A stretch of DNA of 64,000 bases, taken from the NCBI RefSeq assembly GCF_900198625.1, contig NZ_FZPK01000008.1, forward strand, positions 1 through 64,000, given 5' to 3'. Below are positions 59,461-64,000 of the stretch, piece after piece (within the stretch, counting starts at the first letter, position 1; each line of letters starts with the position of its first letter). A program made the translations under genes and the position numbers. Under the pieces are notes generated by a model that saw nothing but the letters and a program-made list of their open reading frames with translations, was not told the origin of the DNA and searched no databases. This DNA comes from Helicobacter rappini (GTDB lineage: Bacteria > Campylobacterota > Campylobacteria > Campylobacterales > Helicobacteraceae).

Positions 59461-60309
59461 TTATGCAAGATTTACAGGGATAATACCCCGAATGGAATTG
59501 ATACAATACATCTCACTTGCTTCATATAAATCCTTTTTATATAGAATCTTTTCAGTGCATATACCACATTTTATAAGAGTATTACGCAGTGTCCCAGCAA
59601 GGATTCCTAAACTTTGTGGTGGTGTGTAGTATTTGCCATTTTTAGCAATTATAATATTACTTCTTGAGCCTTCAAGTATCTTGCTATCCTTATCTATGTA
59701 GATATAATCAAAGCATTCATTTTTAGCAATGCTTATCGTAGCGTCTTTGAAATGCTCTCTTTTTGTAGTTTTATGATAGCTTAGTGGCGTTATAGTATCA
59801 AGTGTGGCTAATCTTACTTTAGTATTGTTTATGGGTTGTAAGGCTTGAATGCTATATGTAAGATTCCCTTCTTTTGTTAAGAGTAGGCGGCAAAATGAGA
59901 AGTCGTTTGCGATAAAATCATTATTTCCTATTTGCAGTAACTTTTGTAGCGTATGTATAGAATCCCATAAACACAGAGTGGCATTTGTATTATCGTTATA
60001 AAGTGTAGAATCTAGCATGTTTGTTTTATTATATTGAGTGTAATAACTAAAAGATTCTAATCTCATAATATGATATTGTATGTCTCTGTTTGGCAAACTA
60101 GATTTGGCTAAAATCTCTAAAGATTCTAATATATTTAAATCTTTATGGGTATGCGGTGTATTTATATCTAAGTGTTTCAAAGCAGATTCTATGGCTGTAT
60201 AGTTAAAGCCCAATGCTTTTGCACTATTATAAAGCCTATATAAATGAGAATGCAAAAGAAATACAGAATCTTTATGTAGCAGTATTGTTTCAATCAAAGA
60301 AAAATCCAT
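59461..60309 (-). CDS. Class IV aminotransferase-fold protein, PabC-like
   Basis: 282 residues. The PLP lysine is likely in YHKTTKREHFKDA, followed by ILEGSRSNIII and SLGILAGTLRNTLI, the order seen in 4-amino-4-deoxychorismate lyase. Many Campylobacterota carry this domain fused behind PabB; here it is free-standing, with no pabB beside it. The first half contains an Asn/Thr-rich insert (about 90-125). Likely role: p-aminobenzoate formation for folate. The exact reaction is inferred. Confidence 0.7.
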   Translation of the reverse strand: MDFSLIETILLHKDSVFLLHSHLYRLYNSAKALGFNYTAIESALKHLDINTPHTHKDLNILESLEILAKSSLPNRDIQYHIMRLESFSYYTQYNKTNMLDSTLYNDNTNATLCLWDSIHTLQKLLQIGNNDFIANDFSFCRLLLTKEGNLTYSIQALQPINNTKVRLATLDTITPLSYHKTTKREHFKDATISIAKNECFDYIYIDKDSKILEGSRSNIIIAKNGKYYTPPQSLGILAGTLRNTLIKCGICTEKILYKKDLYEASEMYCINSIRGIIPVNLA

Positions 60310-60478
60310 AATGTTTTGTTCCTAGTGATGAGATCTATAATTTTTTAGAATCTTATTCAAAAAGGTTTAAAAGAGAAGCGATATGGATTTATATTTTTGT
60401 GTGCGTGTAAGACTTGTGAAACTCTCATATCTTTTAAAGTCATAGAAAATATGAATAGCACTCGGGATTCTAATAAAT

Positions 60479-61624
60479 CTACACCCTATCCACTAAATCC
60501 CTAAATTCAGCAAAAAGCTTACTTGCTTCGCGTGGTCCCGGGCTTGATTCTGGGTGGTGCTGGACTGAAAAGATTGGTGAATCTTTATAATAGACCCCTT
60601 CAATCGTATTATCAAAAAGATTTCTATGCGTGATAGTAGCGACTTCTATTATAGATTCTGGCACATTGTAGTTGTGATTTTGTGCGGTGATTTCAAGTGT
60701 GTTTGTCTGCATGTTTTTCACCGGGTGGTTGCCACCATGCTGTCCAAACTTAAGCTTATAGGTAGTATATCCATGTGCGTTACTTAAAAGCTGGTGTCCT
60801 AGACAGATTCCAAAGATTGGAATCTTTTCTTTAATAAATAGTTTGATCTTTTCAATCTGGTCTTGCAATAACACAGGATCTCCCGGACCATTACTTAAAA
60901 AAATGCCACTAATCTCTTTTTGCTTGTATCTCTCTATTAAAGTTTTTGCATCAAAGGTATGCGGCACAACTTCTACGATTAGTCCTACTTGGCTAAGTTC
61001 ATTTAGAATATTTCGCTTTATACCATAATCGATGGCTATAATTTTTTTCTTTGTCTTATCGTTAATATCAATTTTTGGATATGAAAAGTTAGTAAAATCA
61101 AAAGTGCTTTCATCATGTATATAGGGTTTTTCTGTGCTAACTTCTGCGACATAATTTATTTCTTCTATCCTTTTAGCCGATAATAAGGCTTTCTGCAAAG
61201 ATTCTCTATCTTTTAATTCACTTGATGCGATCATCATCATAGCCCCATTATCACGCAACATTTTCACAATGCCCCGCGTATCGACATTACAAATCCCTAT
61301 AAGATTATTCTCAATGAAAAATGACTGCAAATCCTGCGTAGAGCGAAAATTTGAGCTAATGCTACTTAGGTTTCTAATCAGCACACCTTTTGCAAAGGGC
61401 TTTCTACTCTCCATATCCTGCGGATTACACCCGACAATGCCAATCTCTGGCATACAAAATACAATAAACTGCCCCGCATAGCTTGGATCACTAATAATCT
61501 CTTGATAGCCTGTCATAGAGGTATTAAAGACTGCTTCACCAATAGCTGTGCCTTCCTTGCCAAAGCCTTTTGCTTGTAATAAAAGCCCATTCGCAAAATA
61601 GAGCCATATATCATGTAGTTTCAT
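60479..61624 (-). CDS. carA: Carbamoyl-phosphate synthase small (glutaminase) subunit
   Basis: Provides ammonia from glutamine for carbamoyl phosphate, used in pyrimidine and arginine synthesis. 381 residues: N-terminal domain with EAVFNTSMTGYQEIISDPSY and a C-terminal class I amidotransferase domain with nucleophile FGICLGHQLL (Cys about 262) and the His-Glu pair in QHHPESSPGPRE. It starts 3 bases after the DUF507 gene stop, the same order as in Helicobacter pylori. carB is not in the window. Confidence 0.96.
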   Translation of the reverse strand: MKLHDIWLYFANGLLLQAKGFGKEGTAIGEAVFNTSMTGYQEIISDPSYAGQFIVFCMPEIGIVGCNPQDMESRKPFAKGVLIRNLSSISSNFRSTQDLQSFFIENNLIGICNVDTRGIVKMLRDNGAMMMIASSELKDRESLQKALLSAKRIEEINYVAEVSTEKPYIHDESTFDFTNFSYPKIDINDKTKKKIIAIDYGIKRNILNELSQVGLIVEVVPHTFDAKTLIERYKQKEISGIFLSNGPGDPVLLQDQIEKIKLFIKEKIPIFGICLGHQLLSNAHGYTTYKLKFGQHGGNHPVKNMQTNTLEITAQNHNYNVPESIIEVATITHRNLFDNTIEGVYYKDSPIFSVQHHPESSPGPREASKLFAEFRDLVDRV

Positions 61625-61627
61625 TGC

Positions 61628-62173
61628 TTAAGCCCTTTTATTGAGTTCTTCTTCATAGAGTTTTGCAAAAATTAACTCATACTCTTCACTACCCGGAATT
61701 AACTTTCGTTTATAATTTTTGATTTTTTCAACTGCATTATCATAAGCATGCTCGTGGAAATCAAAGTATGAATCAATAGATTCTATAACAAAGTTTTTCA
61801 CAACATTTTCTGGGACATTGAAATCAATATAGCTTTCTTCAAAAAGTGCGTCTAGAATGTCATGGGCTAATTGGCTGTAACGCTCTTTATATGAAAGTAG
61901 AAAGCCCTTTTCTTTTGCAAGCTGCTTTTTTATCATTGCAAATAGCTGCTTTTCATTGACTTCATCTTCTTCGATTGTATCTTGGTGTGCTTCTAGCAAT
62001 TCCCTTGCTTTAGATTCTATGGCGTATTCTTGCTGCATATCTTCTTTTATGAGTGTTGTGGTAAGGCGGTTTAGATTCGGTAAAGCGGCATTAATTTGGA
62101 CTAGATTTGAGCGACTTAACTCAAGGATAATGCGTTCTGCTAAGAATTGTGCGTGTTGTGGTTTTAGTTTCAT
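61628..62173 (-). CDS. DUF507-family protein
   Basis: 181 residues, strongly charged and helical, with EEYELIFAKLYEEELNKRA at the end. No signal or membrane segment. The family is conserved in Campylobacterota and Aquificae, mostly without known function. It lies directly before carA (3-base gap), in an arrangement kept across Helicobacter, which suggests a shared transcript rather than a proven functional tie. Confidence 0.8.
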   Translation of the reverse strand: MKLKPQHAQFLAERIILELSRSNLVQINAALPNLNRLTTTLIKEDMQQEYAIESKARELLEAHQDTIEEDEVNEKQLFAMIKKQLAKEKGFLLSYKERYSQLAHDILDALFEESYIDFNVPENVVKNFVIESIDSYFDFHEHAYDNAVEKIKNYKRKLIPGSEEYELIFAKLYEEELNKRA

Positions 62174-62267
62174 GATTTCCCCTATTTAGAACCATTTGCA
62201 TTATGTTTTTATTAAAATAAAAATGCTTATTATAACATAAATTTATCAAGGCAATAAGATTTCACAA

Positions 62268-63761
62268 TCATATCTCATTGACAATAAAACCTAGTCGCGG
62301 ATACTCTTCTAATCGTGGCAATACAATCTCTTTTAATGCTTGCTGCAGTGGCAGGGCGTGTATGCCGATAGAAAGGGTATAATCTCTAAATTCTATTGCT
62401 ATCTTTTTCTCTTTGGCAAGGGCGACACTTAAAGCAAAAATAAAGCTTAGAATCTGCAGGGCATCGTGTTCTGGCAAAAGATTCTCAAGTGTTTGTGTGA
62501 TGATTTTTGGTCGCTTTTTGTGCGAAGATTCTAAAAGTGTGGCGATTGTATAACGCTCTTTATGTCCAAAGCCATAATGCAGGGAATGCAATGCAATATA
62601 GGCACTATGTTTATGTGCTTGATAGAAGTTAAAGTTTGCACCAATATTATAGAGTTTGCTAGCAACCTGCAAGGCTTGCAGGTGAGAATCTTCTAAGTCA
62701 TAAGGCTCTTTTAAAAGATTAAAAAGTGTTTTTGTGTGTTTGCTGATTGTTTTAGAATCATCAAGGCTTGTGAGAAAAATATCTTGCAGGGATCTTACAC
62801 TTGGATTAATATTATTTGGAATCTTTCCATGATGATAACGCAACATATCGTTTAAAAACGCCCCCTCACGCACACCAACACCACTTATAATAAGTTTTTT
62901 CGCACTCAATTCCTCTAAAATCACTTGTAAAATAAGTAAGCCTGGTCGTATAGAATCTATACGCCCCTCTTCAAAGCCACTCTCTAAAAGCCACTCATTA
63001 CTTGCATGTGTAATGGTCTCTAAATGCTCTAAGATATTCTCCACACAAAGCTCATAGCCATGCAGAAAATTAAACGCATAAGATTCTAAATCCATTTCAT
63101 ATTTCGCATACGCACGAATACTCCCGCCAATCCCAAATACATTAAGATTTTTCATAAAAGATGAACTCGCACAAAAGGCTTTAATATCTTTTATATGTTC
63201 TTTTACATACTTTCTTACATACTTATATGCTTCTTGCATGTTATTGTGATCAAAAAATAGCTCTTTTAAGCGGATACTCCCTAGATTGAGTGATACCATC
63301 GTTTGTATCACGCCATTTTCAATACAGGCAAGCTCTGTGCTACCACCGCCAATATCAATAGTAACACCACTTTTTTCATGCAATAGATTCGCACAAGCTA
63401 ATGCGCCATAATAGGCTTCTTTCGTGCCGTCTATAACTTTTATAGCAATGCCACATTCTTTTTTGACTCGTGCTATAAACTCGGCTTTATTCGGTGCATC
63501 TCGCAGGGCTGAAGTCGCTACGCATATAAGCTTTCTACTCTTTAGTGAATCACTTACTTTTTTAAACTCTTTTAATGCGTTTAAAGCCCTTGCCATCGCT
63601 TGTGGTTGTAAATAAGAATCATGCTCATAACTTCCTTCAGAAATACGCACTTTTGATTTTAACTCATGGATAAGGTGGAATCCATAGCGACTTGTTTTTT
63701 GAAAGATCGCCATTCTTGCCGAGTTTGAGCCAATATCTATAATCGTTGTAATTTTTGCCAT
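62268..63761 (-). CDS. ppx: Ppx/GppA-family exopolyphosphatase / guanosine pentaphosphatase
   Basis: 497 residues. The ASKHA fold opens with TIIDIGSNSARMAIF (phosphate 1), then SGVTIDIGGGSTELACIENG (phosphate 2) and FGIGGSIRAYAKYE (about 210). The C-terminal 170 residues form an HD-like helical domain with YNIGANFNFYQAHKHSAY and FGHKERYTIA. In Helicobacter the homologue acts on polyphosphate and on pppGpp, linking it to the stringent response. The ferredoxin gene stands 21 bases upstream, as in Helicobacter pylori. Confidence 0.92.
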   Translation of the reverse strand: MAKITTIIDIGSNSARMAIFQKTSRYGFHLIHELKSKVRISEGSYEHDSYLQPQAMARALNALKEFKKVSDSLKSRKLICVATSALRDAPNKAEFIARVKKECGIAIKVIDGTKEAYYGALACANLLHEKSGVTIDIGGGSTELACIENGVIQTMVSLNLGSIRLKELFFDHNNMQEAYKYVRKYVKEHIKDIKAFCASSSFMKNLNVFGIGGSIRAYAKYEMDLESYAFNFLHGYELCVENILEHLETITHASNEWLLESGFEEGRIDSIRPGLLILQVILEELSAKKLIISGVGVREGAFLNDMLRYHHGKIPNNINPSVRSLQDIFLTSLDDSKTISKHTKTLFNLLKEPYDLEDSHLQALQVASKLYNIGANFNFYQAHKHSAYIALHSLHYGFGHKERYTIATLLESSHKKRPKIITQTLENLLPEHDALQILSFIFALSVALAKEKKIAIEFRDYTLSIGIHALPLQQALKEIVLPRLEEYPRLGFIVNEI

Positions 63762-63782
63762 AGTTATCCTTTATAAGTAAGG

Positions 63783-63989
63783 TTAATGCCCCATATCTTT
63801 TGTATCAATAATCGCATCAACAGGGCAGACTTCTATGCAATTTGGGCTTTCTGCATAACCCGCACAAAGAATACATTTGTCTTGTGCGATGATATAGATG
63901 GGTTCTCCAATGCTAATGGCTTGTGTAGGACATACATCGCGACACGCATCACAAGCAATACATTGATTGAGAATAACAAGTGAAGACAT
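63783..63989 (-). CDS. fdxA: 2[4Fe-4S] ferredoxin, Alvin type
   Basis: 68 residues. First cluster CIACDACRDVCP (about 10-21). Second cluster CILCAGYAESPNCIEVCP has eight residues between its second and third Cys, the insertion that marks Allochromatium-type low-potential ferredoxins. It ends shortly after the cluster, shorter than the usual 80-84 residues. It carries low-potential electrons, possibly for pyruvate or 2-oxoglutarate oxidoreductases. It is complete: ATG at 63989 with GGAAA upstream at the window edge. Confidence 0.92.
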   Translation of the reverse strand: MSSLVILNQCIACDACRDVCPTQAISIGEPIYIIAQDKCILCAGYAESPNCIEVCPVDAIIDTKDMGH

Positions 63990-64000
63990 TTTATTTCCTA

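Overview
The window is about two-thirds A+T by eye, with tightly packed genes and TATAAT-type -10 boxes. Its gene content (flgL of about 850 codons, aspS-adk, petABC, ppx next to a small ferredoxin, DUF507-carA, a NifU-type scaffold, a multicopper oxidase, ggt and a complete cdtABC operon) points to a Campylobacterota genome. The best fit is an enterohepatic-type Helicobacter that carries both gamma-glutamyltranspeptidase and cytolethal distending toxin. I cannot fix the species without a search. I saw no rRNA, tRNA, CRISPR array or intact insertion sequence.

Layout. 1-5.9 kb: 3' part of a FadL-type porin, a glycosyltransferase-like gene with a G13 tract inside the reading frame, gdhA, a frameshifted rsmG and an exported SGNH esterase. 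6-12 kb (mostly minus): nifU, an orphan PD-(D/E)XK nuclease-like gene, adk, aspS, a broken lipoprotein gene and nadE. 11.9-16 kb (plus): the petABC cytochrome bc1 operon and rdgB. 16-30.4 kb (minus): an M24 peptidase, an SNF-type transporter, a glutathionylspermidine-synthase-like ATP-grasp protein, a multicopper oxidase, a chemoreceptor, hldE-hldD for LPS heptose, a divergent TsaB-like protein, and flgL behind a sigma-54-like site. 30.5-33.5 kb: a HIT protein, an exported ankyrin protein and metB.

33.5-39.7 kb looks like an accessory block. A T13 tract lies just upstream of a two-gene set of uncharacterised membrane proteins, followed by a small ORF, then cdtC-cdtB-cdtA on the opposite strand. 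A 620-base gene-free stretch with coding-like scraps follows, then nfeD with only the tail of its SPFH partner. 39.8-64 kb is mostly core: a secreted SH3-like protein, an orphan ABC ATPase, an RND/MMPL exporter, a second chemoreceptor, mutS2, ttcA, ggt, a TraF-like outer-membrane protein, a Sua5-like protein, aroA, a Sel1 protein, an MFS transporter, plsY, a PabC-like enzyme, carA with its DUF507 neighbour, ppx and ferredoxin.

The most unusual signal is not a gene. The heptamer AGAWTCT (AGATTCT and its reverse complement AGAATCT) recurs on both strands, between genes and in several reading frames, at roughly ten times the chance rate. It is concentrated in low-complexity inserts of the RND exporter and is absent from the cdtABC genes. 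This resembles a dispersed genome signature (uptake, methylation or maintenance word) that horizontally acquired DNA has not yet gained.
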